DNA of 64,000 nt from Planctomycetaceae bacterium (GTDB lineage Bacteria; Planctomycetota; Phycisphaerae; Phycisphaerales; SM1A02), in the NCBI GenBank assembly GCA_027490145.1, contig JAIXYQ010000006.1:391373-455372 (forward strand), read 5' to 3'. A model generated the notes under the pieces. The model saw only the letters and a program-made list of their open reading frames with translations, was not told the DNA's origin and searched no databases. Made by a program: the position numbers and the translations under genes. Below are positions 51,419 through 59,961 of this stretch, piece after piece. Each line of letters starts with the position of its first letter. Position 1 is the first letter of the stretch.

Positions 51419-52950
51419 GTTTGGATTCACGTTTTTCACGCCAGTCCACCGGTCGTGACGGCGCAGGCGCCGCGCGGCCCTCCAGCGCACCCGAGGCCAT
51501 CGCGGGAGTCCTGCTCGTGCTGTCCTTGGCAGGCCTGGCTCGAGTGGCCGTCGATCCATCCCCGTATCTCACGAGCGGCTTCCGCCTCGACAGGATCACC
51601 GCCACCGTGGCACTGTTCGTGGCCGGCATCGGCCTTGCTGCCGTGCGCTACGCGACACGATGCCTTGAGGCGCAGCCTCGTCATCAACGATTGATGGCCT
51701 GGATGGCAGCGGCCACGGTGGCCTCATGGCTGCTGACCCTTTCGGACTCCTTCGTAGCCATGGTCCTCGCGTGGCTCACCTTGGGTCTCTGCCTCCAACG
51801 CATGCTCTCCTGGAGTTGGCATGCCGACTCTGCCCCGCTTCGTACCCGCTTCCCATGGTGGTGGTCCGTGGCCGGCGATGCGATGCTGGCCCTTGCCTTC
51901 GGCCTGGCGTGGGCGGCATACGGGTCGACGGACCTGACGTCAGCCGTCGAGCACATGGCGGCTGACCCGACCGTCGCGTGGCCGACGGCGATCATCCTGC
52001 TGGCAACCGGAGCGTGCGCGATCAAGACGGCACAGGTCCCGCTGCATGGATGGCTTCCCAGGACCGTCGATGCCCCCACGCCGGTCTCGGCGCTCATGCA
52101 TGCGGGCATCATCAATGCGGGAGGCGTGCTGCTCGTCCGGATGGCACCGGCAATCGAGCGGGTTCCAGAGGCCTGGCTGCTGATGTCGATCGTCGCCTCC
52201 GCATCGATGCTCGTGGCCGTACCCACGGCGTGGTTCCAGTCGAAGGCCAAGTCCGCCCTCGCCTGGTCCACTGTGGGACAGATGGGATTCATGATGGCGC
52301 AGTGCGGCCTGTGCGCCTTCCCCGCAGCCTTCCTGCATGTCCTTGGACACGGAACCTACAAGGCGTGGAGCTTCCTCGGCGCCGGCGAGGTCACTCGCAT
52401 GCGACATGCGCAAGCGACTCCAGCACGCACCCTGGGACTGCTGGCAATCGGGGCGATGTCCTCGCTGGCCGGACTGGCAGCCGTGGTCTGGATGCTGGGC
52501 GTTCCCTTCCCGAGCACTCCCGGGAAGCTGGCGCTCACGGCCGTCGTGGGCATCGCCACCGGCCAGTGCTGGGTTGCCCTGCTCGGTGACCCAGGACTCC
52601 GATCACGTCGCGCGTCGAGAGCGCTCCTCGCTGCTGCCCTGTCGGTAACGCTTCCCGCCGTCGCCCTGACGCTCTACCTGGCTGCTGCGGCATGGATCGG
52701 GATGTCCGCCGAGGTAGGACAGCAGCATGCGGGGCCCGTCGCTTGGATCGCAGCGATCCTCCCAGTGCTCACCATCGCCTGCCTTGCGGTGCTTCATGCC
52801 CTGATGCCGCATCTTGAGGGCCACCCGCTTGGTCTGCGGCTTCGCGTGCATGCTGCGAACGGTTTCTACGTTGCGATGCTGTTCAACCGCACGGCTCGCC
52901 AGCCCCACCTGACCCACCGACCGATCAACTCAGGAGCCGCCCATGCATGA
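51406..52950 (+). CDS. dabB: DabB-type proton-conducting membrane subunit of an inorganic-carbon transporter
   Basis: 514 residues, many membrane segments, related to NuoL/MrpA-type proton channels. The conserved lysine/proline segment reads K-T-A-Q-V-P-L-H-G-W-L-P, followed by D-A-P-T-P-V-S-A-L-M-H-A-G and N-A-G-G-V-L-L, and H-V-L-G-H-G-T-Y-K-A lies later. In the DAB system it couples proton flow to the cytoplasmic DabA subunit to drive CO2 hydration and accumulation of bicarbonate. It ends 8 bases inside dabA, supporting a complex. The first 30 residues are a polar extension not seen in standard NuoL-like proteins. An ATG at 51406 is the only good start. Confidence 0.93.
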   Translation: MIFACLDSRFSRQSTGRDGAGAARPSSAPEAIAGVLLVLSLAGLARVAVDPSPYLTSGFRLDRITATVALFVAGIGLAAVRYATRCLEAQPRHQRLMAWMAAATVASWLLTLSDSFVAMVLAWLTLGLCLQRMLSWSWHADSAPLRTRFPWWWSVAGDAMLALAFGLAWAAYGSTDLTSAVEHMAADPTVAWPTAIILLATGACAIKTAQVPLHGWLPRTVDAPTPVSALMHAGIINAGGVLLVRMAPAIERVPEAWLLMSIVASASMLVAVPTAWFQSKAKSALAWSTVGQMGFMMAQCGLCAFPAAFLHVLGHGTYKAWSFLGAGEVTRMRHAQATPARTLGLLAIGAMSSLAGLAAVVWMLGVPFPSTPGKLALTAVVGIATGQCWVALLGDPGLRSRRASRALLAAALSVTLPAVALTLYLAAAAWIGMSAEVGQQHAGPVAWIAAILPVLTIACLAVLHALMPHLEGHPLGLRLRVHAANGFYVAMLFNRTARQPHLTHRPINSGAAHA

Positions 52951-55300
52951 CAGGTCGCCCTCGCTCGCCACGCACGTTACACCCCGCATCCAGCCCTCCG
53001 ACTTCGTGAAGGCGTGCCTGCAGATCCCGCCCTCATGGGGTCTCGGGTCCTTCGTCGCGGTGAACCCGTTCCTCGGACACGTGGGCGAACCGATTGACCG
53101 TGCTGCACGGATCGTGCACGATGGGCTTGGGGCCACGCTCCTGCCGAAGGTCGAGTTCTATCGACGCCGGTTCCTGGACGGCGCGTTCTCGTCAGAACAT
53201 CTCGCCGCAGCAAGCAGTCGGCTCGGCATGTCCCCCGAGGACCTGCTCGCAGTCCTGCATGGAAGGTCCGGTCAGGTCACACGGAGGAGGTTGCCGAACT
53301 GGAGCGTCTCCGAGTGGATTGACTGGCGCGAAGGAACGCAGTGGACCCGGCTCGCTTGCAACGCCCTGGCACGTTGGTGCGAGCTTGAGTGCGGCACGAG
53401 CAGTCGGCTCCGGGAGACCATGCGCCCCGGGGCCTTCGCGCGCTGGCAGCGGTACGCATGCATCGACCTTTCCTTCGACGTGCAGGGCCTGAAGGGCGTC
53501 CGGTCCCACATCGCTTCGATGCCCACGGATCCCGAGTCCGCGCTGCGCATGGCAGTGGATGAACTCGGCATCGACGTCACCGAACTCGATGCCTACCTGC
53601 TGCGCCTGCTCTCCGGCATCTACGGATGGGCTTCGCAGGCAAGGCGGATCGCATGGGAGCGTGATCGCATGGATCCCGGTGCGGTGCTCGACCTCCTGGC
53701 CGCAAGGGCCTGCCTTGACCTTGCGATCGCCCGGTCGCAGGGCACCCAGTCGGGAGGAGTGCATGCGGGGCAGTTGTGCCCGCCGGCCGCCGAGGATGAG
53801 CGCAGTCGGCTGGTCCTGCAGGAAGCCTTGGAAGACGCCTACGCCCTTCGACTCATCGACTCGGTGCATCAGCCTCCGCGCCACCCGGCAGTCCGCCCTT
53901 GGCTCCAGGTGGTGTTCTGCATCGATGTTCGCTCCGAGCCGATCCGCCGGCACCTCGAGCTGCTCGATCCCGGCGTCCAGACCAAGGGCTTCGCCGGCTT
54001 CTTCGGCATCGCGATGGACTGGTCCGGACCGAGCGGATCGTCGCCACGTTGTCCGGTCCTGCTCAGACCAGCCTGTCGGGTGCACGCACACGGACAGCAC
54101 CGGTCTTGGACCGACGGGCTCCACCAGCGGATCTTCTCGTCGCCGGGCGCCGCCTTCACTGCGGTCGAGCTTGCCGGACTCGCATTCGCCGCAGGCATCG
54201 CCATCCGCGAAGCGGGAACCAAGGCCTCGTCACGGCACGAAGAGTCCGCCACGTTCTCGATGTTCCCTGCCGCGGACGGCAGCGGTTTCGATCTGGCCAC
54301 CCGCGTCGACCTTGCCGAGTCCATCCTGCATGGCATGGGCATGGAGCGCGGCCTTGCGGATGTCGTCGTCCTCTGCGCGCACTCGTCGCGAAGTTCGAAC
54401 AATCCCCACGCCTCGTCGCTGGACTGCGGGGCGTGCGGCGGTCACGGCGGAGCACCCAACGCTCGCGTCGCCTGCGCACTGCTCAACGACCAGCGAGTCA
54501 GGGCCTGCCTGTCCGACAGAGGTTGGACCATTCCCGAGGACACGATCTTCGTGGCCGCGGTGCACGACACGTCGGATGACTCGATCCGTTTGCTTGACCG
54601 CGACCTGCTGCCTGCCTTGCAGACGGAACGCGTCGGTGCAGCCGCCCTGCTGATGGATCGGGCTTCAGCGGCCGCCCGGACCGAACGAGCACCGACCCTT
54701 GGCGTCCACACCGGAGTTGGTCGCCCTGATGTGCGGACATCGCTGCGGCGCAAGGCCTCGGATTGGGCTGAGGTCCGACCCGAGTGGGGCCTCGCCGGCA
54801 ATGCCGCCTTCATCGCTGCGCGACGATGCCGCACCCGAGGACTCGACCTGTCGGGCCGGGCCTTCCTGCATGACTACGACGAAGGCCTCGACCAGGATGG
54901 CAGCCTGCTGGCCCTGATCCTGTCGGCCCCAATGGTGGTGGCATCGTGGATCAACCTGCAGTACCTGGGCTCTACCGTGGACCCGGACGTGCTGGGTTCG
55001 GGCGACAAGACGCTGCACAACCGGATCGGTGACATCGGGGTGGTGCTGGGGAGCGAGGGTGACCTGCGGACCGGGCTGCCGCTCCAGTCGGTGCATGACG
55101 TGGACGGTGCGTGGAGGCACGAGCCGCTTCGCCTTCAGGTCGTCGTGGAAGCCTCGACGGATCGCATCGACGGCGTCCTGCGGTCCGAGCCCGAGGTCTG
55201 TGAACTGGTCGAGAACGGATGGGTTAGGATGTTCTCGCTCTCGCCTGTTGGCGGCCGGACGATGCGATTCGTCCCAGGGGAGGGCTGGGAACCCACCTGA
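52943..55300 (+). CDS. dabA: DabA-type zinc subunit of the inorganic-carbon transporter (DUF2309)
   Basis: 785 residues, cytoplasmic face. The zinc/carbonic-anhydrase-like ligands of characterised DabA (Cys, Asp, His, Cys) are all present: C326 and D328 in F-C-I-D-V-R-S-E-P-I-R, H480 in C-A-H-S-S, and C495 in S-L-D-C-G-A-C-G-G-H-G. The 15-residue His-to-Cys spacing matches the published enzyme. Other marks: N-P-F-L-G-H near residue 43 and K-G-F-A-G-F-F-G. It overlaps dabB by 8 bases. Predicted to hydrate CO2 in one direction, using the proton gradient through DabB. Confidence 0.95.
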   Translation: MHDRSPSLATHVTPRIQPSDFVKACLQIPPSWGLGSFVAVNPFLGHVGEPIDRAARIVHDGLGATLLPKVEFYRRRFLDGAFSSEHLAAASSRLGMSPEDLLAVLHGRSGQVTRRRLPNWSVSEWIDWREGTQWTRLACNALARWCELECGTSSRLRETMRPGAFARWQRYACIDLSFDVQGLKGVRSHIASMPTDPESALRMAVDELGIDVTELDAYLLRLLSGIYGWASQARRIAWERDRMDPGAVLDLLAARACLDLAIARSQGTQSGGVHAGQLCPPAAEDERSRLVLQEALEDAYALRLIDSVHQPPRHPAVRPWLQVVFCIDVRSEPIRRHLELLDPGVQTKGFAGFFGIAMDWSGPSGSSPRCPVLLRPACRVHAHGQHRSWTDGLHQRIFSSPGAAFTAVELAGLAFAAGIAIREAGTKASSRHEESATFSMFPAADGSGFDLATRVDLAESILHGMGMERGLADVVVLCAHSSRSSNNPHASSLDCGACGGHGGAPNARVACALLNDQRVRACLSDRGWTIPEDTIFVAAVHDTSDDSIRLLDRDLLPALQTERVGAAALLMDRASAAARTERAPTLGVHTGVGRPDVRTSLRRKASDWAEVRPEWGLAGNAAFIAARRCRTRGLDLSGRAFLHDYDEGLDQDGSLLALILSAPMVVASWINLQYLGSTVDPDVLGSGDKTLHNRIGDIGVVLGSEGDLRTGLPLQSVHDVDGAWRHEPLRLQVVVEASTDRIDGVLRSEPEVCELVENGWVRMFSLSPVGGRTMRFVPGEGWEPT

Positions 55301-55301
55301 C

Positions 55302-55667
55302 TTGGCACGCAAGCAACGAACCGTCGAACGAACGCGCGCCCGCACCGGCACTCGCGGGAAGGCACGCATCGACCGATCGTCGCCGCAGGCCGAACGAGGA
55401 TGGACCTTCCTCAGCAATCATGCCCATGTGCTGCTGCTGCTCGCCAAGGAACCCGAGATCCTGCTGCGGGAGGCCGCCATCCGTGTGGGCATCACGGAGC
55501 GGGCGGTCCAGAGGATCGTCGCCGACCTTGAGCAAGGCCGTTACATCGAGCGCGAACGGTTTGGCCGGCGCAACCGGTACAAGGTGCACCCGGAACTTCC
55601 CTTGCGTCATCCGATCGAGGCGCACCGGAAGATCGCGAGCCTCATCGCCCTGGTCATCGACGGCTGA
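55302..55667 (+). CDS. Helix-turn-helix transcriptional regulator
   Basis: 121 residues from a TTG at 55302, 1 base after the dabA stop; a GGGAGGGC stretch lies about 15 bases upstream. After a basic N-terminus there is a winged-helix core: W-T-F-L-S-N-H-A-H-V-L-L-L-L-A-K-E-P-E-I, R-E-A-A-I-R-V-G-I-T-E-R-A-V-Q-R-I-V-A-D-L and Y-I-E-R-E-R. The R-N-R-Y segment and C-terminal H-P-I-E-A-H-R complete it. MarR/ArsR-like; ligand unknown. Placed between dabA and the isocitrate dehydrogenase gene, it may control the carbon-uptake unit. Confidence 0.75.
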   Translation: MARKQRTVERTRARTGTRGKARIDRSSPQAERGWTFLSNHAHVLLLLAKEPEILLREAAIRVGITERAVQRIVADLEQGRYIERERFGRRNRYKVHPELPLRHPIEAHRKIASLIALVIDG

Positions 55668-55700
55668 TCGGTTCGCCCGACCCGGCTTCCGGAGCCGGGC

Positions 55701-56531
55701 ATGACGTTCACGGGGGCTCGAGTCGCACTGCTCACCCAGCACGGCAAGGAGCGCGTGCTTTCCCCTGCCTTGCTCTCGGGCGTGGGCGCCATGGTCGAGG
55801 TGGTCTGCGGCTTCGACACCGACCGGCTCGGCACCTTCACCCGCGAGGTGGGGCGTCGTGATTCACAGCTGGAGACCGCCCGGCAGAAGGCCCGCATCGC
55901 GATCGAACTCTCAGGACATGCCGTGGGGTTGGGCAGCGAGGGGGCATTCATTCCCAGCCCGTGGGGCATTGGTTCGTGGAACGTCGAGCTGGTGGCGCTC
56001 ATCGACACCCGCCTTGGCATCGAAGTCGTCGGCATGGCGCACGGCCCGGCTCGACATGTCCACGGCACGGCACGATCTATCGCAGAGCTCAAGGACATCG
56101 CCATGCGGGCGGGCTTCCCGGAACACGGTCTCGTCACCCGGCCTGATGGCCCCGAGGCCCCCGGTGCCGTCAAGGGCATCGTCTCGTGGCCATCCCTGCG
56201 GTCGGCGTTCCGGTCGGCACGTGATGCTTCCCCGGACGGCACCGTCTTCGTGGAGAGCGACCTCCGTGCCCACTTCAACCCAACTCGCATGGGGATGATC
56301 GCACGGGCCGGTGCCGACCTCGCGGCGCGGCTCGCCACCCCGTGCCCCGCGTGCGGGATTGCGGGATTCGGCTGGCTCGAGTCGGTCACCGGACAGCCGT
56401 GCTCTGCTTGCGGCACCGCCACCGAGCAGGTCCGTGCCGACATCCATGCCTGCGTTCGCTGCCCATACCGCGAAGAACGTCCGTACCACGGTGCAGCCTC
56501 CCCGGCGCACTGTCCGTGGTGCAACCCCTGA
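55701..56531 (+). CDS. DUF6671 protein with C-terminal zinc ribbon
   Basis: 276 residues. Starts M-T-F-T-G-A-R-V-A-L-L-T-Q-H-G-K-E-R, the usual DUF6671 opening, and ends with C-P-A-C-G ... C-S-A-C-G ... C-V-R-C-P-Y ... C-P-W-C, a multi-Cys zinc ribbon. The middle contains A-R-I-A-I-E-L-S-G-H-A-V-G-L-G-S-E-G-A-F, and L-R-A-H-F-N-P-T-R-M. Function unknown. It lies 33 bases after the HTH gene and 69 before the isocitrate dehydrogenase gene in the same orientation. Confidence 0.8.
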   Translation: MTFTGARVALLTQHGKERVLSPALLSGVGAMVEVVCGFDTDRLGTFTREVGRRDSQLETARQKARIAIELSGHAVGLGSEGAFIPSPWGIGSWNVELVALIDTRLGIEVVGMAHGPARHVHGTARSIAELKDIAMRAGFPEHGLVTRPDGPEAPGAVKGIVSWPSLRSAFRSARDASPDGTVFVESDLRAHFNPTRMGMIARAGADLAARLATPCPACGIAGFGWLESVTGQPCSACGTATEQVRADIHACVRCPYREERPYHGAASPAHCPWCNP

Positions 56532-56600
56532 GCATCCCGCAACAGCGCCGCCGACCCCTCTCACTGCCTCGCAACAGGACCAACACAAGGACCAACCACC

Positions 56601-58055
56601 ATGAGCACCACCATCACCGTCGCCAAGGGAGACGGCATCGGACCGGAAATCACCGAAGCCGTCCTTCGCATCCTCGACGCCGCGGACTGCGGTCTCCGGT
56701 ACGACTTCATCGACGTCGGGGAAAGGGCCTACCTGGCGGGTCACTCCAGCGGGATTCCACCCGAGGCGTGGACGGTGCTGCGCAGGAATGCGGTCTTCCT
56801 CAAGGGCCCCATCACGACGCCGCAGGGGTCGGGCTACAAGAGCCTGAACGTGACGATACGCAAGACACTCGGCCTGTACGCCAACATCCGTCCGTGCCGC
56901 AGCTACCACCCATTCGTCCGGACACCACACCCTGACATGGACGTGGTGGTCGTGCGGGAGAACGAGGAGGATCTCTACGCCGGCATCGAGCATCGCCAGA
57001 CGACCGACGTCTTCCAGTGCCTGAAGGTGCTCAGCCTGCAGGGCACCGAGAAGATCATCCGCTATGCATTCGAGTACGCACGCGCGAACGCGCGCCGCAA
57101 GGTGACCTGCCTGGTCAAGGACAACATCATGAAGCTGACGGACGGAATGTTCTCCGACATGTTCCGCCGCATCGGCCGGGAATACCCCGACATCGGACAG
57201 GAGGTGCAGATCATCGACATCGGCACCGCACGCGTGGCGACCCAACCCAGCCGCTACGACGTCATCGTCACGCTCAATCTGTACGGCGACATCCTCAGCG
57301 ACGTGACGGCGGAACTGGCCGGGAGCGTCGGACTCGCCGGCAGCGCCAACATCGGCGATCGCATCAGCATGTTCGAAGCCATCCACGGAAGCGCACCCGA
57401 CATTGCCGGACGGGGCATCGCCAATCCCAGTGCCATGCTGAACGCAGCGAGCATGATGCTGTTGCACCTCGGCCAGCCATCGAAGGCCGAAGTCATCCAG
57501 AATGCGTGGCTCCGCACCCTCGAGGACGGAGTCCACACGGCGGACATCCATCAGGAAGGGGCATCGCGGCAATGCGTCGGAACCCACGACTTCGCGCAGG
57601 CCGTCATCGCGCGGATCGGGCGCAAGCCCTCGTCGCTCCGCAGTGCGGACCTGCGATCCGGCACGAACCTCGCGTTCGAGTATCGGCGGCCTCCCACGAA
57701 GCGCGAGCTGTGCGGGGTCGACGTGTTCGTGTGTGACGATTGCACCACACCTGAAGCCCTCGCACGACGGATCGAAGGCGCGCTTGATGGTGTGCTGCGG
57801 CTCAAACTCATCACCAATCGCGGCGTCCGGGTCTGGCCAGACGGCTTCCCCGAGACCAGTTGCACCGACCACTGGCGCTGCCGGCTCGTCTCGACCGATG
57901 CCGACGTGGGAACGACCACCTACACCCCCATCGGGCGAACGTCGATCATCGAGGCACTCAGTCTCCTTGAACGCGCGGGGATCGAGACCATCAAGACGGA
58001 AAATCTCTACCTGTTCGATGGGCAGCGGGGCTTCTCCCTGGGCCAAGGCGAGTGA
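56601..58055 (+). CDS. icd: NADP-type isocitrate dehydrogenase, long (Thermus-like) form
   Basis: 484 residues, longer than typical bacterial IDH (about 415) and similar to the Thermus/Rickettsia form. G-D-G-I-G-P-E at the N-terminus, then N-V-T-I-R-K-T-L-G-L-Y-A-N-I-R-P, V-V-R-E-N-E-E-D-L-Y-A-G-I-E, and the substrate/cofactor segments E-A-I-H-G-S-A-P-D and N-P-S-A-M-L are all present. A C-terminal extra domain of about 140 residues follows the core, as in the Thermus enzyme. Converts isocitrate to 2-oxoglutarate and CO2 in the cytoplasm. Its place after the DAB genes suggests a link to CO2 metabolism, inferred only from position. Confidence 0.92.
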   Translation: MSTTITVAKGDGIGPEITEAVLRILDAADCGLRYDFIDVGERAYLAGHSSGIPPEAWTVLRRNAVFLKGPITTPQGSGYKSLNVTIRKTLGLYANIRPCRSYHPFVRTPHPDMDVVVVRENEEDLYAGIEHRQTTDVFQCLKVLSLQGTEKIIRYAFEYARANARRKVTCLVKDNIMKLTDGMFSDMFRRIGREYPDIGQEVQIIDIGTARVATQPSRYDVIVTLNLYGDILSDVTAELAGSVGLAGSANIGDRISMFEAIHGSAPDIAGRGIANPSAMLNAASMMLLHLGQPSKAEVIQNAWLRTLEDGVHTADIHQEGASRQCVGTHDFAQAVIARIGRKPSSLRSADLRSGTNLAFEYRRPPTKRELCGVDVFVCDDCTTPEALARRIEGALDGVLRLKLITNRGVRVWPDGFPETSCTDHWRCRLVSTDADVGTTTYTPIGRTSIIEALSLLERAGIETIKTENLYLFDGQRGFSLGQGE

Positions 58056-58102
58056 TGCTCACCCGTCCGGGCCCGCCGCCACTCCCCCGCGCGGACTGTT
58101 GG

Positions 58103-58519
58103 TCACGCACCGCGCTTCACGCGCAGTGAGTCGATGCTGAAGTGCCCTGCCCCGGTGCACATGATCGTGCCGAAGCCGATCAGGAAGAGCAGCGCCGGCT
58201 CACGCTTGTCCAGCGGATCGCCTGAGTGGACCATGAATGCGGCCACGGCCATCGTGGCCGCCACCGGGATCGCAGCCCAACGGGTCCACAGGCCCGCGGC
58301 GATGAAGATCGGCGCGACCACTTCGGCCAGGACGGCGAGCACGAGGGTCGCCGGCTCGCCGATGCCGATGGGATCTGCAAAGTCGATCTCGTCGGCCGTG
58401 AGCAGCATGCGAAGCTTCGGCACGCCGTGGGTCAGCATCATCGCGGACATGCCAAGACGGAGGGCAAGCAGGCCGAGGTCACTGAGGTGTCGAGCCAGAT
58501 TGTCGATGATGGTGGACAT
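58103..58519 (-). CDS. DoxX-family membrane protein
   Basis: 138 residues from the ATG at 58519. Four membrane segments; family marks are L-L-A-L-R-L-G-M-S-A-M-M-L-T-H-G-V-P-K-L, L-A-E-V-V-A-P-I-F-I-A-A-G-L-W-T-R-W-A-A-I-P and E-P-A-L-L-F-L. DoxX proteins sit in the inner membrane and have been tied to thiosulfate or redox metabolism in some species; the role here is unknown. Confidence 0.88.
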   Translation of the reverse strand: MSTIIDNLARHLSDLGLLALRLGMSAMMLTHGVPKLRMLLTADEIDFADPIGIGEPATLVLAVLAEVVAPIFIAAGLWTRWAAIPVAATMAVAAFMVHSGDPLDKREPALLFLIGFGTIMCTGAGHFSIDSLRVKRGA

Positions 58520-58570
58520 CGTCGGGAGTCTAGTGCCGGACGTGACGACGCTGTGCAACCGCCGGTCAGG

Positions 58571-58978
58571 TCAATCGAGCATCCGTGCGCGCACGGCGGC
58601 CGTGGGAGCAGCACATGCATCAACTCTGCCGAACCAGGCGAATCGATGTCGGGCGACCCATCGGTAGGCCGCATCGCGGATCGGCCGGGGAACCGCTGCG
58701 AGCAACAGGCCCGCTCGCCATGGCCATGGGAGGCGCCGAGCAACCTCGATCACCGCCTCCGAGCGGACCCAAGCCCGGCATGCCGTGGTGACGACCATCG
58801 TGTCGGGTTCACCCGACGCCCGTGCCACGCCCAGGCGTGCACACTCGGCCCGACCGATCTCGCCCTGCAGCGAGGCAAACCCGAAACGCCCGGCACGGTC
58901 GCGATCCGCCACGAAGCGGACCGCGCGGCTGCAGAGTGCGCAGTCACCATCAAACAGGATGATCGTGGCGGGCATCAT
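58571..58978 (-). CDS. DCC-family thiol-disulfide protein (DUF393)
   Basis: 135 residues. The family signature D-G-D-C-A-L-C-S-R is near the N-terminus and gives a C-x-x-C pair; F-A-S-L-Q-G and W-P-W-R-A-G-L-L-L-A follow. DCC proteins are predicted to exchange thiols and disulfides. It lies just upstream of DoxX on the same strand (51 bases), so the two may be co-transcribed. Confidence 0.88.
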   Translation of the reverse strand: MMPATIILFDGDCALCSRAVRFVADRDRAGRFGFASLQGEIGRAECARLGVARASGEPDTMVVTTACRAWVRSEAVIEVARRLPWPWRAGLLLAAVPRPIRDAAYRWVARHRFAWFGRVDACAAPTAAVRARMLD

Positions 58979-59053
58979 GCACCGGAAGCCTAGACGGGAT
59001 CGGTGGTTGGAGACGCCACGCGAAGAGCACTGGCATCCTCGGAATGTTCCGGC

Positions 59054-59342
59054 TCAGCGGCACGGACCCCACGCGGCAAGCAGCATGCCCAGATCGCTTC
59101 CACCGACCGCCCCGTCACCATCGAGGTCGGCACGGCACTGAGGCGGTCGGAACAGCCAGATGCCTTGCGACGAATCGGCCGAACTCTTGGGAACCGCAGT
59201 CGTGGTGCAGATCAACGAGCCGCCGAGGAACTCCGAATCGGTCTGGACGCTCGGCGCGACGGGCGGCATCGTCGGCCGCGAGCGGTGCGACGGGAAGGAG
59301 CGCGGCGAGCACGCCCGCAACGACGACGGAAGCGGTTGCCAT
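59054..59342 (-). pseudogene. Small secreted dockerin protein split by a frameshift
   Basis: The ATG at 59342 begins a good signal peptide (MATASVVVAGVLAALLPVAP). That frame then becomes Arg-rich and unlike a protein. The other frame, from about 59270 down, has better codon use and ends with a single dockerin-like repeat (D-L-D-G-D-G-A-V-G-G-S-D-L-G-M-L-L-A-A-W-G). Joining the two needs a one-base shift near 59265-59285. Either the gene is broken or there is a base error. Intact, it would be about 95 residues: a tag-like domain with a short N-terminal piece. Confidence 0.6.
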
Positions 59343-59507
59343 GACGAAATCACGGTACCACGGGGTTCCCGATCCACGAACCAAACTCGCATGGACAGGC
59401 GGAGTCTTCACAGGCTCCGTCGCGGCGACCCGAATCGGACACCCACTTCAAGCACCCTTGAGAATCAGGATCGCTTGCGAACCAACGAGGCCGCCTACAG
59501 CCCACGC

Positions 59508-59536
59508 TTGACGGCTACGACACCTCGTCGTAACGT
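59508..59536 (+). promoter_or_regulatory. Sigma-70-like promoter of the BlaI/BlaR1-like pair
   Basis: TTGACG at 59508-59513, a 17-base spacer, then TAACGT at 59531-59536. The promoter overlaps the first operator dyad and ends just before the second, the ordinary arrangement for BlaI-controlled genes. Confidence 0.6.
59516..59532. promoter_or_regulatory. BlaI-type operator 1
   Basis: TACGACACCTCGTCGTA: arms TACGAC and GTCGTA are perfectly inverted with a 5-base centre. It covers the region between -35 and -10. Confidence 0.7.
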
Positions 59537-59537
59537 G

Positions 59538-59554
59538 TACGACGACTCGTCGTA
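59538..59554. promoter_or_regulatory. BlaI-type operator 2
   Basis: TACGACGACTCGTCGTA has the same arms. Its centre lies 22 bases after that of operator 1, about two helical turns, so two repressor dimers would sit on the same face of the DNA. Confidence 0.7.
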
Positions 59555-59586
59555 ATTTGACGCATCCGCTCCAAGGAGTCCATCGA

Positions 59587-59961
59587 ATGGCTTCGAATCC
59601 TCTCGCCAATGCAGAACTGTCCGTCATGGAGCTGCTGTGGGACCACGGCAGCCTGACGGCGAGGCAGATCCAGGACAAGCTCTACGGCGAGTCCGATCGT
59701 TCGCAGCACGGCACCGTGCAGCGACTGCTTCAGCGCCTCGAGGACAAGGAACTCGTGGAGCGCGAGAAGGTCGGGGCTTCGAATGCGTTTTCGGCGTGCA
59801 TCTCCCGGGAGCAGTACGCAGGTTCGCAACTCGAATCGCTCGTCGACCGCCTGACGGGCGGCTCGATCGCACCGCTGCTGTCGCACCTCATCGGCCAGAA
59901 GCGCCTGAGCCGCGCCGAACTCCGACGCCTTCGTGAGATCCTCGACGGGAGAGCTTCGTGA
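59587..59961 (+). CDS. BlaI/MecI-family repressor
   Basis: 124 residues from the ATG at 59587, preceded by AAGGAG. Winged helix: A-E-L-S-V-M-E-L-L-W-D-H-G-S-L-T-A-R-Q-I, then H-G-T-V-Q-R-L-L-Q-R-L-E-D-K-E-L-V. The C-terminal dimerisation part has L-I-G-Q-K-R-L-S-R-A-E-L-R-R-L. Predicted to bind the two operator dyads upstream and repress its own operon. The stop overlaps the next start (GTGA), so the repressor and its membrane partner are translated together. Classic partners cleave BlaI when the sensor is triggered. Confidence 0.92.
   Translation: MASNPLANAELSVMELLWDHGSLTARQIQDKLYGESDRSQHGTVQRLLQRLEDKELVEREKVGASNAFSACISREQYAGSQLESLVDRLTGGSIAPLLSHLIGQKRLSRAELRRLREILDGRAS

Noticed and set aside
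55911..58046. 711-codon minus-strand frame across DUF6671 and isocitrate dehydrogenase
   Set aside because: Shadow of two well-recognised plus-strand genes.
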